Below are positions 47,493 to 59,362 of a DNA stretch of 64,000 nucleotides, in pieces. The position numbers were made by a program, and so were the translations under genes. Each line of letters begins with the position of its first letter. The stretch's first letter is position 1. A model generated the notes under the pieces. It worked only from the letters and a program-made list of their open reading frames with translations, was not told the DNA's origin and ran no database searches. The DNA is from Apiospora phragmitis (Eukaryota; Ascomycota; Sordariomycetes; Amphisphaeriales; Apiosporaceae): the NCBI GenBank assembly GCA_038363925.1, contig JAQQWL010000016.1, forward strand, positions 1 through 64,000. The letters run 5' to 3'.

Positions 47493-48846
47493 ATGGCGTC
47501 CATGGGCGACGACGGCTCCTTCAACGACTCGTCCTTCTTTGACGACAGTTTCACCAACAAACCATGGCCCAAAGTTGCCCCTCGGAAACAGGCCGAGATT
47601 GAGCGTCGCTTTTTCGAACCGGGCGCCACCATCCGCTTTGATCAATTGCCTCCTTCCCGCGCCTCTATATTCAACACCATACCCCATTCCAAGAGATCGG
47701 ACCTCGTCGTGTCCAATGTCCTCAGCGGCGCCATGGCTGCCAACCGCAGGCTGAACCAGAGCGAGATTGACGCTCTCAGCGAGTCGGCGAGCCATGCCGT
47801 GGGACGACTGTCATGGGTCTACCCTCTTGGTCTGGGCCTTGCCGTCGCCGCTGCCGCCAAGGGCAGGAAGAAGTTCAGATTCCCCTTTTATACTCCCAAG
47901 CTGAAGTACTTTGACCCTCGCGCTTTTCCCCACAGGTCCTTCGCCACGCTTACTGGCAAAAGCGCAATGTGGGCCTGGCACGGCATCAGGGTCACTGCCT
48001 ACTTCCCCTTTACCTTGTTTGCCGCGCTGCTCTTCATGGGATCCATGGTGAGGACGCGTCTGCTGGCAGACATGGCCACAGATCATCGCTTGAGCCAGAT
48101 CAAACAAGAATTAGCCGTCAACATCCAGCGAAATAGCCAGTTGCGCAAGGAGCAAAGGGAGCAAAGGCAACGCCAGTTAGCCCAGGGTAGTCGACCTGGA
48201 GCCAATCAGCTCCCCGACGCCTCCAGTGCAGATCAGCCCTCGGGCCAGGACGCATGGACCAGAAATCCACAAAGTCAGGCCCCGGCCGAATTACCCCCAC
48301 AAGGCTCTCCGCAAAGGACCGGTGGGCTTTCTGGCAGACCTGAACCGCCTCCTAGTCGGCAGGGCTTGCAGGGCTGGGGCTATGGTGGCGGCGCGCAGGT
48401 ACCACAAGATGCGCCGGCCACAGGTACGCAAGAGCAAGAAAGGCGAACCGCATTTGATGATGATGATCTGTTCGATGATGATGATGGCGCCTCCCCTGTT
48501 GCTGCGTCTGCTAGAAGATCTGAACGGCAGAGAACTCAAAGCCATGCTTCTCAAGGCGACTCGGCTTCTTCCTGGGACACCATCAGGCAACAGGCTAAGA
48601 AGGAATCTTCGCCCTTCGCCAAGGGGGATCGGTCCAAAGACGACAGCCCGTGGGGTCGAGCGAGATAGGACGGTGCTAGGACAATGAGAGACCTCTCGCA
48701 CGCCTGCCTGTGAAGGCTACTCCTACAATGAAGAGGACGAAGAAAGGGCTTATGCCAAGGACCAGGCACAGAAAGAATTCGATGCCATGCTGGAAGCTGA
48801 GAGACAAGGCCGTTCTGGTAGCAGCACCTGGTCAGGAGGTAGATGA
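47493..48846 (+). CDS. Unrecognised membrane protein with acidic and Gln/Arg-rich tail
   Basis: I do not recognise a family. The start is the ATG at 47493 (GCCATGGCG context); the protein begins MASMGDDGSFNDSSFFDDSF, acidic and aromatic. KPWPKVAPRKQAEIERRFFE follows. Two likely membrane segments are visible: VGRLSWVYPLGLGLAVAAAA (about 105-125) and VTAYFPFTLFAALLFMGSM (about 170-190), separated by a basic stretch (GRKKFRFPFYTPKLKYF). A coiled, Gln/Arg-rich region (RKEQREQRQRQL) and a disordered tail with DDDDLFDDDD come next. Exon 1 ends at 48654. A 61-nt intron with a weak GTCGAG donor joins to 48716-48846, ending MLEAERQGRSGSSTWSGG; this gives 430 residues in phase. Without the intron the ORF stops at 48668. 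Mitochondrial or ER membrane placement is possible but not shown. Confidence 0.75.
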
Positions 48847-49911
48847 TGTGGGTGATAACGGCGTAAGAAGTCGCCATAGCGTTTAGCTATTATGTACATG
48901 TAGTAGTAGGCATCAGGAGCGTCTGGCAATGCGCAACATCTGTAGTGTGGCATTGCGGCAGAGGCAAAGCAACACCTCTTACTCTGTCGGGCTCCCAGGA
49001 TTCAACCATTGTCGGATACAGTAGGCATCAAGAGGCGGGGCTGAATGCTCTAAGTCCAATCCTTTCTGTTGCTCTGCCATACTGGTAATATTCAGGATGC
49101 CTAAGCAACACTTTCGCAGCATTCGACCATCTCGATTTGGGTGTTTTTGTATGGTCCGTGATCATGACTTAATGCCCTAATACAACCATGTATATGCAAC
49201 GCTGTGGGGCTGAGAATAGTCTGGAGTCATATGCGTGGGAACACATGCTAACATGAGATAAACTACTTATGTGGTGTATTAACACAGGAGACACTGGTTG
49301 GGTAGAACCACGGTTCCATACTAGCAGTCGCCTTGGGTTCAGAGGAAAACGAGCCAAAGGTCGATGGGAAACATAAAAGCCCGTAGTAATGCGTGCTCAT
49401 TCACTGCATACTACGGTTGCTATAGATACTGTGATAGCCCTCTACCAATTTACCCGAGTAGTGTCCTCCTTCAATCATGAAAAGGGTATGCGAAACCAAC
49501 CCGTTTTGTCAGGACATGCAACCGCCATCCAACGATCCAACGAGAAGGTGTAGTAGAGAAAAAGATTCTCCTTTAGGAAACCACGAGGCCAAGAAAACAG
49601 CAGAGGAAAAGGCTCTCTGATGCTAGACACACTCTAGAACGGGGGTATCTTGTAACGACAGCAAAGTACAGATAGGGAGACCCAGGAACCGCACATAACA
49701 TCGTTACCAATAACGAACAATGGTGAAAGAGCACGCCATTCTTCCACCATGCTGGCGTCACCGGAACAGGCCCTCGCGTCATCCAGTCGACGCTTTCCTT
49801 TTTTTATCCCCCTAAAATCCAAATCCGGAGTCATATCTCATTGAAATGGGCTTATGCACACGCATTTTCATCTTCTGAAACGATACGTCTTTTCGCCCCG
49901 TCATCATCAGC
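48847..49911. other. Intergenic, convergent 3' ends
   Basis: About 1.06 kb; contains a TACATGTA palindrome (48895-48902). Nothing else is recognised. Confidence 0.45.
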
Positions 49912-52214
49912 TCATTCGCGCATCGAAGCCAACCCTCCCGTAGGCGCAAAGTTATCGTACATCTCATCACTGCTGTCCGTCTGGCTACCGGGGCTTTGTG
50001 CACCGCTCACGTCCGCACTGGCCATGTCGCTTTGGAACTCCATACGTGGCGCATCCATAGTCATGGCGAGAATGCTCTCTCGGCGGCCGCTGCTCATCTC
50101 GAGGGCGCTACCGCTGCGACTGAGTTCCGGCTTCTCGGGCAGCTGCTTCAGCAGACCGGCTGATATATCGAGCATTCCCATGGCGAACTCGGTCAGACAC
50201 TTGCCTTCTCCGGGCTTGCTACTCACGCTCAAGGTCCAGCGGTACTCGCCAAGGCGGCGACGGTACCAGTCCGCCTCCTCTCTTCCTGGCGCAGTCGCCC
50301 AGAGCATCGAACCAAAGGTACCGATCAGGGCGAAGTTGGTCTTGGAGGCAAAGTACCAGAAGGCCCGCAGGTGTTGAGGCGTGAGACGGTTAACGAAGTC
50401 CATGGCCGATATGAGACGAGCCTTGGCGGCGCTACGGCAGATATGTTGAAGATACGAGTCCACATCCTGCGCATTCACTTCCAGCGATCGGATGATACGG
50501 CGATGCAACGTGATCTCGGTCGCAAAGTAGGCCAAGTGTAGATAGCCTATACTGGAAAGCCGACCTGTCGTGTTGTTGTGCAGTGTGAGCGACGAGTCCA
50601 TCCGGATGTTGGCAGGGATTGCCGAGTACCACTCCTTCAGCTTGAGCTGAATTGGTTTCGCCAGAGACAACACCAGGTGAGTCCCTTGAGGGCCAGCGCT
50701 AACGACGACGTGCATGGCCTGGAGCGTATAAAACGTCTCCAGAATCTCGGCAAGGACTTGAGAGAGGTAGACCATCTGCACAAAGAGGGTACGCCCGCGC
50801 TCGATCTCAAGTTTCTCTTCCACATCGTTCTCGTCGTATTCGGCTTCGGGAAAGTCATTCGGGAGCAGAGGCTGCACGATCCAATTGTTGCTGAATATAT
50901 GAGAAGGTCGTCCATGGACGAGCGCTCCCCATTTGTCTTGCATGTACAAGGCCCACGCAAGCCGCTTCCTCAAGCCCTTCTCCCATGGCGGGATCTTCCA
51001 ATGAGTACAGTCTAGGTGCAGGCCCAGCTCTTGTGCAATTGCTACAAGCTGCGCTGTCGGTGCCCATTGATCCCCTTCGGGCTTCTGCGAGAGTAGGAGA
51101 CCGGCCTGGACAGTCGAGAGCTTTGGTCGCCACATGGCATCGGCCAGAGACGAGCGCATTATCCTCTCGATTTCTCGAACGTCGGGCCGGGGGGTTGCCG
51201 AGAGCTCTTCTGATAGGTCCCACCAGTTGATGGCGAGAATGTAGATGGCAGCCAGGAGCGGCGGCGAGAATTCGCGGTAGTCTCGTTCATACCTCTCATA
51301 GAAGACATTTTTCTGTATGATGGGGAAGCTGGGATGAACGACCCGGAAGTACAGGTCAATTAGCTTACGCCCATTCGGTGCCACCAGCCTCTCGATCTCA
51401 TCGACATCTTCTACTTGATGCTCGTGGCCTGCTGTGGTGTAATCTGGGAGCATCAAGAAGGTGTCGTTTTCACTAACTTTCCGGAGGGTGCCCGTGCCAG
51501 TAGGCTCTCATCTTGAGGGTCAAAGGGGGAGAGATTGATCAGAGACGGTTCGAAATCCGTCGTCGGGCCAATATACTGGCTGTAACGGTCATGCTGCAAA
51601 CCAAGAGTCCGCTTGAGCAGAGCCGGACCCCCGAAGTTCGCCATGTCTTCAATCAGAGAGTTGCTGGCAGTTGTGCTGGAAAGACTGGACTGGTGTTGGC
51701 GCTGTCTTCTGTTATCAGACCGCCCAGGGGACCTGTGGGCCAATCGCATGTCAGCCATGGGCGTCTCGTTTATTTCCCTCCACGTCTCCTCGGGCCATCA
51801 TGCCACGCAAGGAGCCAATAAAGAAAAGTTGGGGGTCAGTCAGGCTGGAACTGCCGGGTAGACTCACCCTCTCCAAAAGTTGCCGTCGTCCGCCAGATCA
51901 CGCGCCAACTTTCGTTTTCGCGGCTGCGGGCTTCGATTTAAAGAGCACCCTATCCCGTTGGCTTGGCACGAGACGCAGCTACTTGTCTCTTCGTCTTCGG
52001 TCATGACGCACTTGATCCTCCGCTGGGCACAGAAGTCACATAGAGAGTTTCCGCTGGAAGGAGTGTCTGAATCCGCCGATTCATGGCCATTCATGCTACT
52101 TGTGAAGGTATCGTAAGCATTAGTCGTGCTGTTCTGCCGACGGGGACTGAGACGGAGAGGCTTGGGCGCAATGGCAATGGGAGCCGTCCGGGGGACGGCA
52201 GTCGAGCTTGACAT
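49912..52214 (-). CDS. Zn2Cys6 transcription activator, Dal81/TamA-like
   Basis: Nuclear regulator. Exon 1 is 51868-52214, exon 2 is 49912-51732, with a 135-nt intron. The Zn2Cys6 cluster sits at about residues 60-90 (CDFCAQRRIKC, then CVSCQANGIGC; spacing x2, x6, x10, x2, x6). A basic run follows: RSPQPRKRKLARDLADD. The fungal-trans domain includes LIDLYFRVVHPSFPIIQK, AAIYILAINWWDLSEEL, GLHLDCTHWKIPPWEKGLRK, RLAWALYMQDKWGALVHGRP and HIFSNNWIV. The middle block GLRKRLAWALYMQDKWGALV recalls the Dal81/TamA co-activators of nitrogen catabolism; I am only moderately sure. The Ser-rich acidic tail ends DEMYDNFAPTGG. The frame breaks at GGG 51486-51488 (between LLARAP and KVSENDTFLMLPDY). One added base gives 723 codons including the stop. 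The first Cys cluster and the middle domain are otherwise intact. Confidence 0.82.
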
Positions 52215-55200
52215 GATGACAGAAATAGAGGGACCTGCGGCAATGCAGACTCGGTCTCGCTACTTCCGGTCTGGCTATCGTGACCTGTTCCTTGGGAGAT
52301 ATGGGAGGTTGCGGGCCGCCGCCTGGTGGGTAGTATCCCCACGGAGGGAGGGTGATGCAATGGCCAATGCACTGTCAGATACGGTGGATGGCCCTGCTGG
52401 GTATATGGACCGGGTCCACTGCGCACGAGAGATACCAGCAGACGCAGAATACACCCCCAATCTGCCCAAGCCCGGGAATCTGACAGGCTGGTGATAAGGC
52501 AGACGCGGAGATAAGAGAGTGGGTGGGCGAAGACTGGCCGGGGGTGTGATGGCTCAGCCGGCGAGTTCGGCTTGGTCTCGTCAGTGAGGCGAAGTCTTAT
52601 CGCACAGATGCCAGGAAGAAAAGGTAGACAGTGGCGATGTGATGCCGGCTGGGAGATGGTGTATGTAGGCGACAGGAGTGCCGATAGACCAGGTTGGATA
52701 TGAGACAGATGGTTGGCTTGAGGGCTTGCATGCGTGGGCAGGCGAGGACGTGGGTCAATCTGGGTTGTAATGGGCCAGAGTATCGGAGTGGACGGCCGAT
52801 CGGAAGGGGGCAAGTCGGTACGGGAATAGCACTGTACGGAATAGGTACGTACGTGTGCAGGTAGCTCAGGGCCGAATCACGTCTGAGTGAAGCTACTTAG
52901 GTTATAATCGAGACAAGGATGAGATAAGCTAGGCTTATCAACGTCATTTGCGGTGCCTCTACTCGGTCTATAGGGACTATAAACGCGGGGGTCGTGGTCT
53001 TCTATACGGGACGGAATGGATATGTAAAAGAGAAGCAGGGACGGCAGCAGTGGTAGGAAGGGAGGAAGACGCCTCGGGGAGACCAACCAATGCTGGATGC
53101 AAGTGAATAGGTTAGGTACGTATAGGTATGTAAGTAAGAAATGGGATTTAAATGACTAAACAGCGGCAGTTGGCTGTACATAGATAGATAGCGATAGTGG
53201 GTTTTTCTTTGCTAAGTAAAAGCAACAGAAATAGGTTTCGGTAGGTAAAAGTAGAACAGTATTTTAGGCGCAAGCTGAAGCCGGCGCCTCTGCGACGGGA
53301 TTATTGACCCGAAGGAAAGCTGATCATCAGAGAAAGGACGTTGCGAGGTCCACCAAGTCACTCCCTAGACTCTGGGCGCCAGGCCAGTGATTCGATCAGG
53401 TCTCTGGGTTCGATATGGAGCCGAGCTATGCGTACAAAGCAGACAGTATGTGTGCGGTGTTGCGCTGCAGGCAAGGTCTTGTGAGGTGTAGTTGTATTAT
53501 GAGTACATAACGAGAAGATTCCACCAATGCACCGTTACGCCGGAGCGGTCAGAACCGTGAGTGCGCTGGATTGCATTCTTGGATGGATGTATCCCAAGCA
53601 GGTAGGTGCCTGCCTATCCAGCTCACCTTGGCTAATTTCCAATAATAACCTGATGAAAAGTGACGAGGTAATGGTGGCCGTGGCAGTATCAATCAATGGA
53701 ATTCCGAACGCCCGCATGCACGACAAAAGTCTTATCACATAACGTCAAGGACCAGGTAACGAGCCGATACGGACGGCCAAGGCGGACGAATAGCAGTCCA
53801 GCATATGATAAGGCCAATTAGCCTTATCTACAGATCTATCAATATCGAATGGCAATAAGTAATTGTAAAAGTTACGGATGAGTTTATTGTGTAGTACTGC
53901 CTGGAGGCTCCAGCAAGTCCCGGGTACTTGGTCGCAGGGGCAAGATCATGGCATGGCTGCGGTATTCGGTACGGCGCAGGTAGGCGCAGGTAGGATGGCA
54001 TGTGGCCTATTACCAAATAGAAACTGGCTGGTTGGGGCCGCCAGTATTTTTAACGTAATGGTGTCTCTGCTCCCAAGCGATGCCGAGTCATACAAGGGTT
54101 ATCAGTGACGCACCGCACCGCCGGTAAAAAACGCCAGATACAACCTGCACGATGGTGGGCCTTTCCGGCGCGAATGCCACCAAACGTGCATGTGATATAT
54201 ATGAGCGGGAAACAGAGAACGGGGGACGGAGAAGAACAAGGAGCAAGGAGGGAAGAAGAGAATCGATTGACAGCCAGAGATCGGCACAGGTCAGCCAACG
54301 AGAACGAGCAGCTTAACCCTTCGAAAAAGGACGCATGCATCGCATCGCATATGTGCACCATACGAATAAAAACATGTAATAACAGCAAAAGACCCGTGGC
54401 GGTGGCCCGATACATGCTTATACATGCCTAGGGCTGCTGGATATAGCGGCCGGACATACGCCCGACTAGATCCAGTCGATAAGGGACATATTAGTCCCGG
54501 TACGTACGTGCGTGCGAGCGTGCTTGCGTGCACGCATGGGCAAGACGAAAGAAATATAGCCGGCTCTAGTACGATTGTTGTACATAATGCAGAAAAGGCA
54601 TACAGTTAGATAACGACCGGCACGAGCGACTTCTCTCCCCCCGGGCGCCCTGTCTTGTCCAATCTGCAACACTCCGCAGCTGCAACGCGTGGGGAGGTGG
54701 GGGAAGAGGGAGAGGGGGCGAGGACCGGATCCGGTTCGCCATGCGTCAACCACTGTCTTCCAGAAATGTACGTGGTATGTGTTTGCGATCTGACATCACG
54801 CGATCAATGACCTAAACTACATAACTAAACTACATATACGGAAAACGTCCTTTTCGTGCCGTATGGGAATGCACGCTATAGGGAGTGAGGCCAAGTGATG
54901 GTTGTGAACAAAGTATGTGCTTTATGTAGCTACTAATAACTACCGCACCTTCTTGAGGCCCAGCCTCTTTTACATGCTGATCGCTTCGTGAACCCTCTCC
55001 AAGTAGACAGGCATGTCTTGGGAAGACGTAATTATTGGAGTCCAAGAAGAGAGATGACATACAAGAATACCTCGACGGCCCCTGTATTCTCGTAGCGAGG
55101 CGGCAACACTTGATGATCAACCTACTGTCGCATTCTCTCTCGGCCAGCCAGCCAGCCCTCCTTCTTCAAGTCATTATCCCCAGAAAGATCCTCCCGCTTG

Positions 55201-55982
55201 ATGATCCCTATGATTTCCCTCATGGCCCCTCTAGTGATCGCCACGAGCACACCCTGCCGGCTACTCTTCAGGTGGGCCAACGTATTATAGCCCACGGCCC
55301 AGGAGCATCTCGAGGCCTTGTTGCATGGGGAGCTGAAAAGTGGGCAAATAATTGTTCCTCTTCATGGCTGCAAGGCGAACAAATCACCGCTTTCCCTCCG
55401 CGTCTGCCTCGTGCGGAATAACCGCCTTGCACTTGGTCGACAATGGAGCCTTGCGAGTCGCCCAGCACAGCCAACACCAATCTGATGATGCAGTGTACCA
55501 CCATGATCTTGGCCGACAGCGTTGGCTCAGCAGGTTGAAAATTCAAAGCATTCATTATTACTGTTATACAAAGACTGCGCTTATAAGAGTATTGGGAAAG
55601 TCATCAGCCTTCAAGCCTGGTCCATTCTATAGTGGTGAAGCCTGCAACCAGATTCCCAGAAGAATGCAGATAACCCGCGAGCGTTACGGAGCACTGGTTA
55701 CCCATACCTAGTGCCCGCTTCCTACCAGTTATGCCCGGGTATCAAATCCAGAACGCCTTGTCGGGATGCGCCTATGCCACTTACGTCCGAAATACTACTC
55801 CATCGTCCCTCCTATGCGAATATGTGCCCATTTCACATACCCACATCTATTGACTGCTCTGAGCTGCTGTACCAGAGGTCATGTGGTATACGGGGAACTG
55901 TAGCTTTTGATGGCCGGGTTCAAGCAAGCTGGTCGAAAAGACGTTCGAATGCATCAATCTCATCCGCCGGGTCATGTTCCTC
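52215..55982. other. Long gene-free stretch upstream of the Zn2Cys6 gene
   Basis: About 3.8 kb between the Zn2Cys6 start and the TCO89-like stop. The plus-strand and minus-strand ORFs at 52091-52813 are low-complexity shadows. Minus-strand fragments at 54950-55700 look faintly protein-like, but I could not tie them to a family. No RNA gene seen. Confidence 0.45.
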
Positions 55983-57787
55983 CTAATCCTGACTCGCCGA
56001 TAGATCGAGATTCTTCTCCCAAAGATTACGTAGTAACGTGGTAATGCCCTCATTGTCGTTATCGGCATAGCTTGTGCCACTTAATCCTTCGTGGGCTGTC
56101 TCATCTTCGGCTTCGAAGCTCGAGTTGGCGCCGTTAGTTCTTATCGTCCTTATTGATTGCGTTCGCCTCGGCGCATCGGGCCGCGATCTCGAGGCTGTCC
56201 CGTTCGTGTCAATGAAGTTATGCCGAGCAGAGCCCATTCCTGCCGCGCTAGAGGGCTTCCTGCCATGCATGGAGCCGTAAGTGCCATTTTGCTTGGGAAT
56301 ATGCTGTGTCCTATTGGCGCCAGGAAGTTGTCGTAGCCGCGTTATGGACCTTGCGATGGGATTTTGATATCTTCGAACGACGAGGTATTCCATGCCGGTT
56401 CGTTCCAGCAGTCTGCTGATGCGAGGGTCGCGGTTGTCGTAGGCGCTACTACCGACTAAGGGGCTGGCGCTTATAGCACTGACCCCTTTCCCAGCTTGCA
56501 CCGGTTCCATACTGGAGCTTGCGCGTTGGAGGTTGAGCTTTTGCTGTGTACGCGACTTCTCGGCAGGCGGTGCTCTATAGCCAGATCTTCGAGAGCGAGG
56601 CGCCAGTGCACTATCGTCGTCCACTTCGTTTTCATCTGCAGCTGCTTGTCGAGGTTCCTTCTGAAGGTTGACCATGGAACGGGGCCGCTTGGCGATGTCG
56701 CCATGTCTCACGGATGACGCGTTGGTGGGTGAAAAATAAGACCCAGTATCGGCATTGACACCGGAACTGGGACCGCTGACGAAACGCGAAGTGAGCTCGT
56801 CGACAGCGCTTCCCATCTTAGGCGTACTACCATAGGCAACGGACGAGTCTCGGCTGAGGTTAGAGTCTGGCGAGTTTGTATGAGGTTGAACTCGGGCCGT
56901 TTCCGAGGACATCTTGGGCGGTGCGCCATGAGAGGGCGTGCGCTGCAGTAATCTGGAGGTAAGGTACTCTTTGTGCTGGAGTCTCTCGCGATCCGGAGTC
57001 GAGGGTCTACCACGCTGTTCCTCGTCGGATATTACTTCGTGCTGACGACGAGGGGATTTTGAAAGTTTTTCCGGACTGGCCGGCGGCTTTGCTGACGACT
57101 GACCGCTGCCGACGACGGAGCCGCGGCGCGAGAGGTACGGGGATGCGGAACCGCTGGCGTCTACCCACTCATTCTCTTCGTCCTGGCCGTCATTGCCGAG
57201 GTCGAAATGGACTTGACCCTTCGGACCCTTGAGTTTGTTAACGTCTTTAGTGGATGATGAGCGCTTGATGTTGGCACCGGATTTGGCGCGTTTGCCGACG
57301 TCAACGTGGGAGCGGTTGCGCTTGATGCTGGTGTGGGAAGCGCTCTTCTTCAGGTTGGAAGAAGCCGGAGAGCCTATTCGGGCGAGTCGGACGTCGGAGG
57401 TGGTGCGGCGATGGGTAGCAGGCAACATGGGAGGTCGCTCTGGTCGCTCTGATCGCTCTGATCGCTGGGGGAGGGGGAGGCGTGGCGGCGGTTCTGCTGG
57501 GTCAAGGAAGAACTGGGGTGAGTCAGCTTGGCAGCTGGGGCGAGTTGGTGATGGTTCTTGTGCAAGCCTTTGGAGGAGGGCACGCGTGCATGTAATCTGC
57601 TTCCGCCGCCTACGAGGTGGTGTTTCTTGGGGCGTTGGTGGGCGTAGAGCTGGGAGGCCTGGTCGCTGACTTGGGAGTCGCTGTCATGAGAGACATGGTG
57701 CTGCAGCCCCGGTCGCTTTGATTGGCTGCCGTGAGCCGTTTGGCCAGCGGAAGCTGATGTGTCACTGTCTCGATCCTTGTTGACCAT
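55983..57787 (-). CDS. tco89: TORC1 subunit TCO89-like protein
   Basis: Tco89 is a fungal-specific TORC1 component at the vacuole, and this protein is largely disordered like the family. It is a single exon of 601 residues once one base is restored. The start MVNKDRDSDTSASAGQTAHG is followed by RPGLQHHVSHDS and a His-rich KGLHKNHHQ segment. A short SDQ-SDQ-SDQ-SD array (about 57432-57467) comes next, then the conserved block RRTTSDVRLAR, KSASHTSIKRNRSHVDVGKR, QVHFDLGNDGQDEENEWVDA. The second half has EYLTSRLLQRTPSH, ELTSRFVSGP and ERTGMEYLVVRRYQNPIARS, and ends NLWEKNLDLSASQD. The frame breaks at GGG 57429-57431, right beside the SDQ array; one extra base joins the two halves (602 codons including the stop). 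The call rests on the VHFDLGND and ERTGMEYLVVRR blocks, recalled rather than searched. Confidence 0.68.
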
Positions 57788-59362
57788 GATTGCTTGCTTA
57801 TTGCAGCGATCGGATGCGGCCAGGTTGGTTCAATCAAACCAAGGGGCTCCCGCAGCCAACAAAAGCCTTCGCCTTTCAGCCTTTAGGCCGGCTCGGTCGG
57901 GTGCAATGGCAGTTTGGTACGTACGACGTCGATGTGCTGTGTGTGGGATGGAATCAAGTATGACGTCCTTGAGGTCCTTGGAGTCCTTGGTCCTTGGGAG
58001 GTGTATCGGCCTGCAGCTGGGGTGAGGTGGGAACGAAGGCTTCGGTTCGCACAGTAGGAATTTCTGTAAGCGAGGGACGGGACTGGGTTTTGATAGTACC
58101 AAAACTCGGCAATGCGACGACGCCTGTGCCAGCGCCTGTGCCAGCGCCTTAAGCAAGCAATTGAAACGAACAAGATGATGATGGTGGTCTCGGCTACCTC
58201 CTCAGTCTGCTGTGTAATGGGTTTGATCCCAGCCAACAGTAGTAGGTAGATTAATAAGTAGATACCTTGAGATCGAAATCGGATGTAGTATGCATGCTAC
58301 GGAAAAGGGCAGGCAACCTTGGTGCTTGGGGGTAGTGGTATGTACCTAAAGGATGTTGAGGGAAACGGGCGGGCCAATTAGAGGCACTTGGCACATGCGC
58401 CCTTGAAAGGGCATTTGAGCATAAATACGTAATACATGTATGCACATAATATTACTTACCTACTTAGCTATCTTTACATGCAGAAGCGACTCTTTGCATC
58501 AGATGTATATAACTCATATTGACTACAACATGAATGAATCGCTCATACATAGGTGTTCCCCCTCCCACGGAAACTAGCGGTGAAACCCTCCTTCCTACAT
58601 CCTGTCTTACTTATGTATGTAGGTATCTAATCGAAGCTCTTCGATATAGAATATTGTCTTATACTTGCTCTTTGTCCAGGACGAGGCAACAGGCCCATCT
58701 TGCGGTCCCCCACTTGGCTTATTTATTATTCCCCCAGCTCGAAACGATTGAAACAAAGCATGGCCCAGAGGATCTATAATTGGCAGATGCCCGCCCCTGA
58801 TCGGTCCAAGTCTACATACAGTAAGTCCAGACCATCCCAATGTTTCTTATAAGCCTTCGACATATAGCGTATGTACAGCCGGTTATATTATCCGCCTGCC
58901 GAGATCCGCTCTTCTTCCCCAGATGGGAACCTGGAGTTTGGAAACCCGCTCTGCCGCTGGAAACAAATGGACTGATCATCTCATCTATCGACATATCAAC
59001 ATGGAATTGTGCATACTGTGTATGCTACGAGTGAATATATGGAACTTGAACCGCCCCTGGCCGATTCTCCAACACCATTCGTCGCATCAGAGTATGCTCG
59101 TCCCTCCGTACTTCAATACCCTACGTCGCACTCCGGTTAATTGAAACGAACAAGTGTTCAGTCTGCTTTTCATCAAATAGCAATGCTTATTACCCAGCCC
59201 TCTCGACGAACCTAATAGTTCATCATGCTCATCCGTCTGCCTCTCTGTATATGTGTATGTGTATTTGCGTGTGCGTGTGCGCCGCGGATGAATAAGCCAC
59301 CTTGACATATGCGAATCATTCCTCCCATCATTTAGTAACACGGCCACGGCATATTCATCGCC
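57788..59362. other. Shared upstream region of tco89-like and MFSD5-like genes
   Basis: About 1.6 kb between divergent starts. It contains a TACATGTA palindrome (58433-58440) and TTGGTCCTTGG short repeats near 57977-57998. ORFs at 57883-58236 have no family resemblance. Confidence 0.45.

Noticed and set aside
52091..52813. 240-residue minus-strand ORF upstream of the Zn2Cys6 gene.
   Set aside because: Pro/Ser/Arg-rich low-complexity translation overlapping exon 1 of the regulator in another frame; no domain.
54950..55700. Minus-strand fragments such as RQGVLVAITRGAMREIIGII and DMPVYLERVHEAISM suggested a decayed CBS-domain or chloride-channel gene.
   Set aside because: Fragments lie in different frames, no ordered set of motifs appears, and I could not tie them to one family.
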